Positions 1 to 5,235 of a DNA stretch of 6,285 nucleotides are shown in pieces. Location of the stretch: the NCBI GenBank assembly GCA_030618675.1, contig JAUXCV010000096.1, positions 1 through 6,285 on the forward strand, read 5' to 3'. The notes under the pieces are model-generated. The model did no database searches. It saw only the letters and a program-made list of their open reading frames with translations, and was not told where the DNA came from. The DNA is from Acidimicrobiia bacterium. GTDB lineage: Bacteria > Actinomycetota > Acidimicrobiia > Spongiisociales > UBA5794. The translations under genes were made by a program, and so were the position numbers. How positions within the stretch are numbered: position 1 is the stretch's first letter; each line of letters begins with the position of its first letter.

Positions 1-257
1 GCGGTTGCTTCGACGGTGGGAAGCGTTTCGAGACGCCTCGACGTCGATACGAGGGCTTTGGCGGTCTCTGGTGCGACGTCGAGACGCCCGGTGACCCACT
101 CCACGATCGACCGGCACCCGTCGGCCAGAGGGGCCTGGCGGCGGTCGATCTCACGGATGATCGTCATCTGCGCAGAACGGACCCGGGCAATGGTCGCCTC
201 ACCGCTGAGCAACTGCTGCTCCAGGGTGTCGGTCGTGAGAGTGGTCGTCGTGTCCAT
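1..257 (-). CDS. DUF222 (13E12-type) protein, probable HNH endonuclease family, N-terminal part only
   Basis: The frame opens with ATG at 257 and stays open for 85 codons to the window edge, so the C-terminus is missing. After a Thr-rich start (MDTTTTLTTDTLEQQ) comes a helical segment, then DGCRSIVEWVTGRL (residues 46-59), and A-x-x-LV-x-x-S-RRLETLP (68-80). This spacing of Asp-Gly, Ser, Trp, Ala, Leu-Val and Leu-Pro is typical of the DUF222 domain. In actinobacteria that domain usually precedes a C-terminal HNH nuclease domain in multicopy proteins of unclear role. The nuclease domain itself is not in view, so nuclease activity is inferred from the family. No convincing Shine-Dalgarno sequence precedes the ATG. 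A TANNNT hexamer lies six bases upstream, which suggests a leaderless message. The gene follows rpoD in the same direction, but about 410 bp with terminator-like hairpins separates them, so it is probably a separate unit. Confidence 0.82.
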   Translation of the reverse strand, partial: MDTTTTLTTDTLEQQLLSGEATIARVRSAQMTIIREIDRRQAPLADGCRSIVEWVTGRLDVAPETAKALVSTSRRLETLPTVEAT

Positions 258-263
258 ATGAGC

Positions 264-269
264 AACGTA
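264..269 (-). promoter_or_regulatory. Possible -10 element for a leaderless DUF222 transcript
   Basis: On the minus strand TACGTT matches the actinobacterial TANNNT -10 pattern. Its last base is six bases before the ATG at 257, so transcription could begin at the start codon. There is no good -35 hexamer at the usual distance. The call rests on one short motif plus the lack of an SD sequence. Confidence 0.3.
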
Positions 270-410
270 TCAAACAGGTGGGACAAGAAACGGCTCGAAA
301 GGGAGCAAGAGGGCGGATTTCTTGAAGAATTCTTTGTTGTGTTTCGGGGCTTTCCACGGGTCGGCCTCATCTCCACCGTTCAGGCTCCCAGACCCCCCCC
401 TGCATCGTCG

Positions 411-540
411 CTGACGCTCCTCGCGTCCCCCCGGCCTCCGGCCGGGAGGACAGGTCTGTGGCTCGCTGACCGCGTGTCGGAACTCTCTGACCCCCTCCGC
501 CTCGCTGCGCTCGGCACCTCCCCCTGAGGGGGAGGAAGAA
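411..540. repeat. Two related REP-like hairpin modules
   Basis: Two segments share the layout GCTG(A)CGCTC, then a C-rich run, a short hairpin, then GGGAGGA. Module A covers about 411-450 with a hairpin at 430-446 (7-bp stem CCCGGCC/GGCCGGG, loop TCC). Module B covers about 504-540 with a hairpin at 517-535 (8-bp stem CCTCCCCC/GGGGGAGG, loop TGA). They are about 93 bp apart in the same orientation. Module B resembles, from memory, intergenic palindromic repeats that recur in many bacterial genomes and give spurious translations such as GGGAERSEAEGV. Only two copies are visible here, so genome-wide dispersal is inferred. Confidence 0.45.
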
Positions 541-562
541 GACCAAAGGGGAGGAAGAAGAC
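529..562 (+). repeat. 15-bp direct repeat in a purine-rich tract
   Basis: GGGGAGGAAGAAGAC occurs at 529-543 and again at 548-562, a 19-bp period. It lies in a tract from about 526 to 602 that is almost all G and A on the plus strand, so a transcript leaving rpoD would be pyrimidine-rich with few G. The first copy overlaps the 3' arm of the second REP-like hairpin, so the repeat may be a partial duplication of that edge. Confidence 0.7.
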
Positions 563-577
563 GGAGACGAAGAAGAA

Positions 578-612
578 GGCGTGAGGAAGGAAGAGGACGG
601 GGTACCGTCCTC
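578..612 (-). terminator. Probable terminator of the dnaG-rpoD transcript
   Basis: A perfect 8-bp inverted repeat (GAGGACGG at 593-600, CCGTCCTC at 605-612, 4-base loop) lies 57 bp after the rpoD stop. On the minus strand the hairpin is followed by TTCCTTCC and further T/C-rich sequence, an imperfect U-tract. It could be an intrinsic terminator with a weak tail. Equally, the C-rich, G-poor RNA made from the following tract could favour Rho. Confidence 0.5.
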
Positions 613-625
613 ACAGACAACGGAC

Positions 626-653
626 TGGATACCGGATACTGACTACTGGCTAC
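626..653 (+). repeat. Four 7-bp imperfect tandem repeats
   Basis: TGGATAC, CGGATAC, TGACTAC and TGGCTAC lie end to end (626-653), each differing from its neighbour by one to three bases. The array is just downstream of rpoD, between the stop-proximal hairpin and the likely terminator. It does not look coding. It could be a simple micro-tandem repeat; no function can be assigned. Confidence 0.6.
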
Positions 654-690
654 CTCCGGCGGAGCCGGATCACGACCCTTCTAGGTAGCC
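648..690. repeat. Overlapping inverted repeats around the rpoD stop codon
   Basis: A perfect 6-bp hairpin (TCCGGC 655-660, loop GGA, GCCGGA 664-669) abuts the rpoD stop at 670. A larger inverted repeat, GGCTACCT (648-655) with AGGTAGCC (683-690), encloses it and includes the last codons of rpoD. The two overlap at base 655 but can largely form together as a branched stem. No U-tract follows, so a role in 3'-end stability is more likely than termination. That role is an inference. Confidence 0.45.
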
Positions 691-1806
691 TTCGAGTTTC
701 TTTGCTCGGGCGGGCTGTCGTAGCTTTGCCAAGGCCTTGGTCTCGATCTGGCGGATGCGCTCGCGGGTAACTTCGAAGTGGTCGCCCACTTCTTCGAGGG
801 TGCGTACCTTGCCGTCGGCGAGACCGAACCTCATGACGAGCACCTCACGTTCGCGTTCGCTGAGCGCTTCGAGGGCCAGACCCAGGTAGCTCTGGAGCAG
901 GTGGAACGCTGCCGCCTCGACGGGGATCTCCGCTTCGGTGTCCTCGACGAAGTCTCCGAGGGTGGAGTCCTCTTCTTCCCCAAGCGGGGTCTCGAGCGAG
1001 ACCGGATCCTGCGCGATACGACGCAACTCCGACACCTTGTCTGGGTCGATCTCCAACTCCTCGGCAATCTCTTCGATCGTCGGATCCCTCCCCAGCACCT
1101 GCACGAGGGTTCGTTGAGCTCGGGCGAGCTTGTTGATCGTTTCCACCATGTGGACCGGGACCCGGATCGTGCGAGCCTGATCGGCCAGCGCACGCGTCAC
1201 AGCCTGGCGGATCCACCACGTCGCATAGGTTGAGAACTTGAAACCCCTCCGGTAGTCGAACTTCTCGACCGCCCTGATCAGTCCGAGGTTGCCCTCCTGG
1301 ATCAAGTCCAGAAGACCGAGGCCTCGTCCGACGTACTTCTTCGCTATCGATACGACGAGCCGGAGGTTCGCTTCGACGAGACGTTTGCGAGCCTTGTCCG
1401 CTTGGCGAACGGCGCGTTCGAGGATCGGGCGTTCATCGGCAGATAGGGATACTCCCGACTCGAGTTGCTCTTCCGCTCGCGTCCCGGTCTCCGCTTGCAT
1501 GGCGAGTTCGACCTCCTGCTGCGGTGTCAAGAGCGGGAAGCGGCCGATCTCCTGGAGATACATCCGCACGGGATCGGAGACCTGGACGAGTTCTTCGTTC
1601 GATAGATTCGTTGCCGCCAGTGTGTCCGTGGCGTCCTCGCGGATCGGGATCCGATTCTCACGCAGGGCGAGGATCGCGTCGTCGAACGACTCGTCCGGCG
1701 CGCCGACCTCCTCGAGTTCCTGCTGCACTTCGGACATGAGGAGGAACCCGCGCTGGCGACCCCTCGCCAACAGGTCGTTGAACACGATGTGGACGATCTC
1801 GTTCAT
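670..1806 (-). CDS. rpoD: Primary sigma-70 factor of RNA polymerase (RpoD/SigA type)
   Basis: A 378-residue housekeeping sigma factor that directs core RNA polymerase to -35/-10 promoters. Visible parts in order: region 1.1 (about 1-55, with LLARGRQRGFLLMSEVQQEL), region 1.2 (77-106, SDPVRMYLQEIGRFPLLTPQQE), region 2 (140-221), region 3 (222-290) and region 4 (312-372). Region 2 carries NLRLVVSIAKKYVGRGL, DLIQEGNLGLIRAVEKFDYRRG and FSTYATWWIRQAVTRAL. Region 4 carries LSEREREVLVMRFGL and the helix-turn-helix VTRERIRQIETKALAKLR. The region 2.3-2.4 aromatic cluster (YATWWIRQA) and the complete region 4.2 point to a primary rather than ECF sigma. The N-terminus is short, as in many non-proteobacterial versions. 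The ATG at 1806 has GGAG six bases upstream (1813-1816). It lies 11 bp after the dnaG stop, so the two are almost certainly co-transcribed. No frameshift or missing motif is seen. Confidence 0.97.
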   Translation of the reverse strand: MNEIVHIVFNDLLARGRQRGFLLMSEVQQELEEVGAPDESFDDAILALRENRIPIREDATDTLAATNLSNEELVQVSDPVRMYLQEIGRFPLLTPQQEVELAMQAETGTRAEEQLESGVSLSADERPILERAVRQADKARKRLVEANLRLVVSIAKKYVGRGLGLLDLIQEGNLGLIRAVEKFDYRRGFKFSTYATWWIRQAVTRALADQARTIRVPVHMVETINKLARAQRTLVQVLGRDPTIEEIAEELEIDPDKVSELRRIAQDPVSLETPLGEEEDSTLGDFVEDTEAEIPVEAAAFHLLQSYLGLALEALSEREREVLVMRFGLADGKVRTLEEVGDHFEVTRERIRQIETKALAKLRQPARAKKLEGYLEGS

Positions 1807-1812
1807 TCCCTG

Positions 1813-1816
1813 CTCC
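1813..1816 (-). promoter_or_regulatory. Ribosome binding site fixing the rpoD start
   Basis: GGAG lies six bases before ATG 1806 and just before the end of dnaG (TAG at 1818-1820). It supports the full-length start, which keeps all of region 1.1, over the internal Met24. Confidence 0.65.
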
Positions 1817-1817
1817 G

Positions 1818-3554
1818 CTATCCCCTGAGTTCGTTCTGCAACGTTATCAGTCGTGCGAACCGTTCCGAATACCCCTGTTCATCGGCGGCCACGTCGAACA
1901 CATCCAATTCAGTCTTCAAGGTCTCGATCCGGCGCTTGAGTTCCCACTGCCGGAGCCTGTTCATCACATCAGACGCCTCGGCCAACGGGCGCTGCTGCAT
2001 GGCTAAACGCAGCAACAGTTGCGCCTCCGACCGGTCATCTGACCCGATCGCGGCTCCAAGGTCGGGAACCATGCCGGGTTCCATCGACTCGACAATCGGC
2101 ATGATGATCTCGAACGCGGCTCGATACAGGGGGTCCGAGAACAGATCCGGAGACAGCTCGTGCGAGCGAATCCCCACATCGTTGGCAAGCAGGAGACGTA
2201 GGACCTCGCTCTCCGTGCGCTGCGACCCGGTCAGCGTTTGCTCGTCGACCGGCGGCGGCGTCTCGGCGCCACGTCGAGTTCCTGTGAGAGCCGACTCGAC
2301 CGCGCCGAGATCGACACCGGTCCGGCGTGACACCAGGACGGCGTACTCGCGCCGAACCACGACGTCTGGGTGAAGCGATATCAGAGCCGCTGCGGCACGA
2401 ACGGCACGCCCCCTGGCCTCCGGTTCCGTCAAGTCGAATCCCGCGAGTTCCCGGTCGATACGGAACTGGAGCAACGGCATCGACGAAGCGATCGCGGCCT
2501 TCAACTCATCGACCTCTCCTTTCGAGACCAGATCGGCCGGGTCCCGCCCCTCCGGGAGCACCGCGACCCGGAGATCGAGATCGCCCGGTACGGAACGCTC
2601 GAACCCTCGCTCTGCAGCACCGGCACCTGCCTCGTCGGCGTCGAACGCCAGAACAACTCTCTTCGAGAATCGGCGGAGGAGATCGAGATGGTCCTCCCCC
2701 ATCGCCGTGCCGCAGGTCGCCACCGCAACCGGCATGTCGGCGAGATGGAAGGCGATCACGTCGGTGTATCCCTCGACGACCACGGACTCATCGGAACGGA
2801 CGATCTGCGACTTCGCCCAGTTCAAGCCGTACAGGAGCCGAGACTTGTGATAGATCGGCGTCTCGGGCGAATTGAGGTACTTCGGCCCGTCGCCGTCGAG
2901 AAGGCGAGCGCCGAACCCTACGGCATCGCCGCGCACGTCGTAGATCGGGAACATGAGGCGGTTCCTGAAGCGATCGACCAGGCCGCCGCGGCTAGAACGC
3001 GAAGCCAGACCCGCGCCGGTCATCGCTTCGTCGCTCACGCCCGCGCCGCGGAGATGCTTCACCAGCGTCTCCCAGGCGTCCGGGGCGTAGCCGAGGTGGA
3101 ACTGCTCGACGACGTCGGTGTCGTAGCCCCGGCTTCTGAGGTAACTCCTGGCGTGCCCTGCATCATCTGCGGTGCGGAGACGCTCGTTGTAGAACGACAC
3201 GGCTCGCTCGACGGCATCGACGAGTCGCTCGCGGCGATCCCGGTGCTTGGCGGCCTCCGGATCTCTCGTCAGCGTCACCCCCGCTCGCCTGGCGAGCAGT
3301 TCGAGCGCGTCGGAGAACCCGAGGCCCTGGGTCTCCTGAACCCAACCGAACACGTCGCCGGACTTGCCGCATCCGAAACAGTGGAACAGACCCCGCGCGG
3401 GGTCGATCGACAGCGAGGGCGTCTTCTCCGAGTGGAACGGACAAACGGCCATCACCGAACGTCCCGAGCGCTTCACCCGGGTGACTTCGGACGCCAGTTC
3501 AACGAGGTCGGTGCGCTCCCGGACACGATCGATATCTTCGCGTGAATAGGCCAT
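1818..3554 (-). CDS. dnaG: DNA primase DnaG
   Basis: Makes the RNA primers for lagging-strand and origin DNA synthesis, acting with the replicative helicase. From the chosen start it has 578 residues. The zinc-binding domain (about 1-95) has Cys38, His41, Cys59 and Cys62 (CPFH...CFGC). The catalytic core follows with FRNRLMFPIYD and VGFGARLL (196-218). The TOPRIM part has EGYTDVIAFH (Glu261) and FDADEAG (Asp305, Asp307) as metal-binding acids, then EGRDPADLV. The C-terminal part (about 445-578) is the helical helicase-binding domain. The frame is open back to 3626, but that would overlap the ATPase gene by 29 bp and add a non-conserved leader. ATG 3554 gives MAYSREDIDRVRERTDLVEL, the usual DnaG beginning. 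No SD sequence precedes this ATG, but a promoter-like motif does. rpoD follows after 11 bp, the classic macromolecular-synthesis pair. Confidence 0.97.
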   Translation of the reverse strand: MAYSREDIDRVRERTDLVELASEVTRVKRSGRSVMAVCPFHSEKTPSLSIDPARGLFHCFGCGKSGDVFGWVQETQGLGFSDALELLARRAGVTLTRDPEAAKHRDRRERLVDAVERAVSFYNERLRTADDAGHARSYLRSRGYDTDVVEQFHLGYAPDAWETLVKHLRGAGVSDEAMTGAGLASRSSRGGLVDRFRNRLMFPIYDVRGDAVGFGARLLDGDGPKYLNSPETPIYHKSRLLYGLNWAKSQIVRSDESVVVEGYTDVIAFHLADMPVAVATCGTAMGEDHLDLLRRFSKRVVLAFDADEAGAGAAERGFERSVPGDLDLRVAVLPEGRDPADLVSKGEVDELKAAIASSMPLLQFRIDRELAGFDLTEPEARGRAVRAAAALISLHPDVVVRREYAVLVSRRTGVDLGAVESALTGTRRGAETPPPVDEQTLTGSQRTESEVLRLLLANDVGIRSHELSPDLFSDPLYRAAFEIIMPIVESMEPGMVPDLGAAIGSDDRSEAQLLLRLAMQQRPLAEASDVMNRLRQWELKRRIETLKTELDVFDVAADEQGYSERFARLITLQNELRG

Positions 3555-3562
3555 CAGAAGTG

Positions 3563-3590
3563 AGCGTAGAGGGTACGGGCCGACTGCAAA
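3563..3590 (-). promoter_or_regulatory. Candidate promoter for dnaG-rpoD, possibly leaderless
   Basis: In the 43-bp gap before dnaG, minus-strand TTTGCA (3585-3590, 4 of 6 to the -35 consensus) and TACGCT (3563-3568, TANNNT) are 16 bp apart. The -10 ends eight bases before ATG 3554, and no SD sequence is present, so a leaderless or near-leaderless start is possible. Read-through from the ATPase gene is an alternative. Motif evidence only. Confidence 0.3.
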
Positions 3591-3597
3591 CCGCTGA

Positions 3598-5178
3598 TCA
3601 GGCCTCGGCGTCCTCTGCTCCGACACCGGCCATCATCAGGCCGACCTCTTCGCGGGTCGTCGTCGCCGGGTCAACGATGCCCATGATCCTGCCTTCGTAA
3701 AGCACAGCGATCCGATCGGAAAGGCCGAACACCTCGTCGAGGTCCTCGGAGATCATGAGGATCGCAGTACATCCGGTCCGATGCTCGATCAACTTCGCCT
3801 GAATGAACTCGGCATCCGTCATCATGTTCCGCTTGTCGATGATGCGGCGATGGATGTACTCGGCGGCGCCGATGTCAACGCCGCGAGTTGGCTGCGATGC
3901 GATGAGGACCGTCGGTTCGGAGGAGAGCTCGCGGGCCATGATGACCTTTTGGATGTTGCCGCCTGAGAGACTCCCCGTTGACGTCTCGATCGACGGTGTG
4001 CGCACATCGAAGGTCTCGACCAACTCTCTCGAGTGATCCTTGATCGCGCCGAAGTCGAACAGGCCGTATTTCAGATAGTCGGAACTGGCGTAGTCGATGA
4101 GAAGCAGATTCTCCCACACGGTGAAGTCGGCGATCGAGCCTTCTCTCATCCGTTCCTCGGGGACGTACGCAAGGCCTGCCTGGCGAACCTTCTTCGGCAG
4201 GGCACCGGTCACATCGACGCCTGCAACCTTGATCGTCCCGGTCTCAGACTGCCGCAACCCGGCGACCGTCTCGGCCAGTTCCCGCTGACCGTTGCCGGAG
4301 ACGCCTGCGATTCCGAGGATCTCACCTCGATGCACGTCGAGGTCGAGATGGTCCACGGCGATGACCCCCCGGTCGCCCATGACCGTGAGATCCCGAATCT
4401 CGAGTGCGACATCGCCTGGTTCGGCCGGGAGTTTGTCCGGAATCAGTTTCACCGCTCGGCCGACCATCATGTTCGCGAGGCTCTCTCGCGTTGCTCCCTT
4501 GACGGGGACTTCGCCGGTCACCGCTCCGTGCCGCAGTACCGTGATACGGTCGCTCAAGGCGAGAACCTCGTGGAGCTTGTGGGAGATGAAGATGAGGCCG
4601 CGGCCGTCGGCGGTAAGTTGGCGAAGCGTGACGAACAGCTGATCCACCTCTTGCGGAGTGAGGACGGCCGTCGGCTCGTCCAGGATCAGCAGCCGGGCTT
4701 CGCGGTAGAGAGCCTTGAGGATCTCGACTCGCTGACGCTCTCCGACCGATAGCTGCCACACGAGGGCGGAAGGATCGATCTCGAGACCGTACTGATCGGC
4801 GAGTTCGAGGATCCGTTCAGAAACGACGTCGAGATCGGTCAAGAAGCCGCGACTCGACTTGAGCCCCAGTGCCACGTTCTCGGCGACGGTCAAGGTTGGC
4901 ACCAGCATGAAGTGCTGGTGGATCATCCCGATCCCGTGCTCGATCGCTGACGTCGGGCTATCGAGTGTGATGAGCTCGCCGTCGATCCGGATCGTCCCCT
5001 CGTCGGCCGGATACAGGCCGTAGAGGACCTTCATCAGCGTGCTCTTGCCCGCGCCGTTCTCACCGAGCAGGGTGTGAACCTCACCGGCGTACAGGTCGAA
5101 ATCGACGTCGCTGTTCGCGACCACACCGGGGAATCGCTTCGTGATCCCTCGCATCTCGAGCATCGGGCTAGCCGTCAC
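3598..5178 (-). CDS. BMP-type (nucleoside/sugar) ABC importer, duplicated ATP-binding subunit
   Basis: Cytoplasmic ATPase of 526 residues with two fused nucleotide-binding domains, as in the YufO/NupA and RbsA-like group that works with BMP binding proteins. Domain 1 is complete: Walker A GENGAGKS (39-46), Q-loop Gln88, signature LSVGERQR (143-150), Walker B LLILDEPT (163-170, Glu168) and H-loop His200. Domain 2 has a degenerate Walker A, GVSGNGQRE (292-300), without the Lys. It keeps signature LSGGN (404-408), and its Walker B VLIASQPT has Gln in place of Glu. That asymmetry is usual for the family, so ATP hydrolysis is expected mainly at one site. About 17 residues (446-462) appear inserted between the D-loop helix and ISEDLDE. 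The start is GTG 5178 with AGGAG six bases upstream; ATG 5163 is too far from that SD. The binding-protein gene lies 57 bp upstream. No permease genes follow; dnaG does. Confidence 0.95.
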   Translation of the reverse strand: MTASPMLEMRGITKRFPGVVANSDVDFDLYAGEVHTLLGENGAGKSTLMKVLYGLYPADEGTIRIDGELITLDSPTSAIEHGIGMIHQHFMLVPTLTVAENVALGLKSSRGFLTDLDVVSERILELADQYGLEIDPSALVWQLSVGERQRVEILKALYREARLLILDEPTAVLTPQEVDQLFVTLRQLTADGRGLIFISHKLHEVLALSDRITVLRHGAVTGEVPVKGATRESLANMMVGRAVKLIPDKLPAEPGDVALEIRDLTVMGDRGVIAVDHLDLDVHRGEILGIAGVSGNGQRELAETVAGLRQSETGTIKVAGVDVTGALPKKVRQAGLAYVPEERMREGSIADFTVWENLLLIDYASSDYLKYGLFDFGAIKDHSRELVETFDVRTPSIETSTGSLSGGNIQKVIMARELSSEPTVLIASQPTRGVDIGAAEYIHRRIIDKRNMMTDAEFIQAKLIEHRTGCTAILMISEDLDEVFGLSDRIAVLYEGRIMGIVDPATTTREEVGLMMAGVGAEDAEA

Positions 5179-5184
5179 ACATCG

Positions 5185-5189
5185 CTCCT
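5185..5189 (-). promoter_or_regulatory. Ribosome binding site fixing the GTG start of the ATPase
   Basis: AGGAG stands six bases before GTG 5178, which decides for GTG over the in-frame ATG 15 bases further on. The base of the large intergenic hairpin ends at 5195, five bases from this site. Folding could therefore influence ribosome access. Confidence 0.7.
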
Positions 5190-5194
5190 GTTCG

Positions 5195-5228
5195 GTTGGT
5201 CGGGGGATCCGAAGATCCCCCGACCAGC
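5195..5228 (-). promoter_or_regulatory. Strong cUUCGg-capped hairpin between the binding-protein and ATPase genes
   Basis: Bases 5197-5209 pair perfectly with 5214-5226 (13 bp). A G-U and a further G-C pair extend the stem to 5195 and 5228. Read as RNA from the minus strand, the four-base loop is UUCG closed by C-G, the exceptionally stable tetraloop. It starts seven bases after the BMP stop codon and ends five bases before the ATPase SD. No U-tract follows, so a simple intrinsic terminator is unlikely. A 3'-stabilising or processing structure that keeps binding-protein mRNA above ATPase mRNA, as known for other binding-protein operons, is the best inference. Confidence 0.75.
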
Positions 5229-5235
5229 GTTCGTC

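Larger units (their letters stand above)
258..669. other. Non-coding region between rpoD and the DUF222 gene
   Basis: No credible gene is seen in about 410 bp. From the rpoD side it holds a hairpin next to the stop codon, four 7-bp near-repeats, an 8-bp-stem hairpin with a pyrimidine tail (likely terminator), a long purine-biased tract with a 15-bp direct repeat, two REP-like hairpin modules, a run of eight C (393-400), and a less GC-rich stretch (about 270-350) before the DUF222 start. Open frames through it, including one of 116 codons on the minus strand, cross hairpins and repeats. They give low-complexity Arg/Pro/Ser/Gly translations without domain features. The layout suggests a 3' end for the dnaG-rpoD transcript and a separate start for the downstream gene. 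Confidence 0.6.

Noticed and set aside
270..620. 116-codon minus-strand frame between rpoD and the DUF222 gene
   Set aside because: It runs through the likely terminator hairpin, the purine-rich tract and both REP-like modules, and its translation is low-complexity Arg/Pro/Ser/Gly without a domain.
2370..3545. Plus-strand open frame of 391 codons opposite dnaG
   Set aside because: It is wholly antisense to a well-conserved dnaG, with no recognisable domain and no SD-based start. Long antisense frames are expected in GC-rich genes.
3555..3626. Longer dnaG start at 3626 adding 24 residues
   Set aside because: It overlaps the end of the ATPase gene by 29 bp and adds a non-conserved leader, while ATG 3554 gives the standard DnaG N-terminus.
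4033..4752. Plus-strand open frame of 239 codons opposite the ATPase gene
   Set aside because: Antisense shadow of motif-bearing coding sequence; no domain features.
5195..5228. Intrinsic terminator between binding protein and ATPase
   Set aside because: The hairpin is strong, but AACCGAACAGG follows instead of a U-tract, and the ATPase of the same importer lies immediately downstream.
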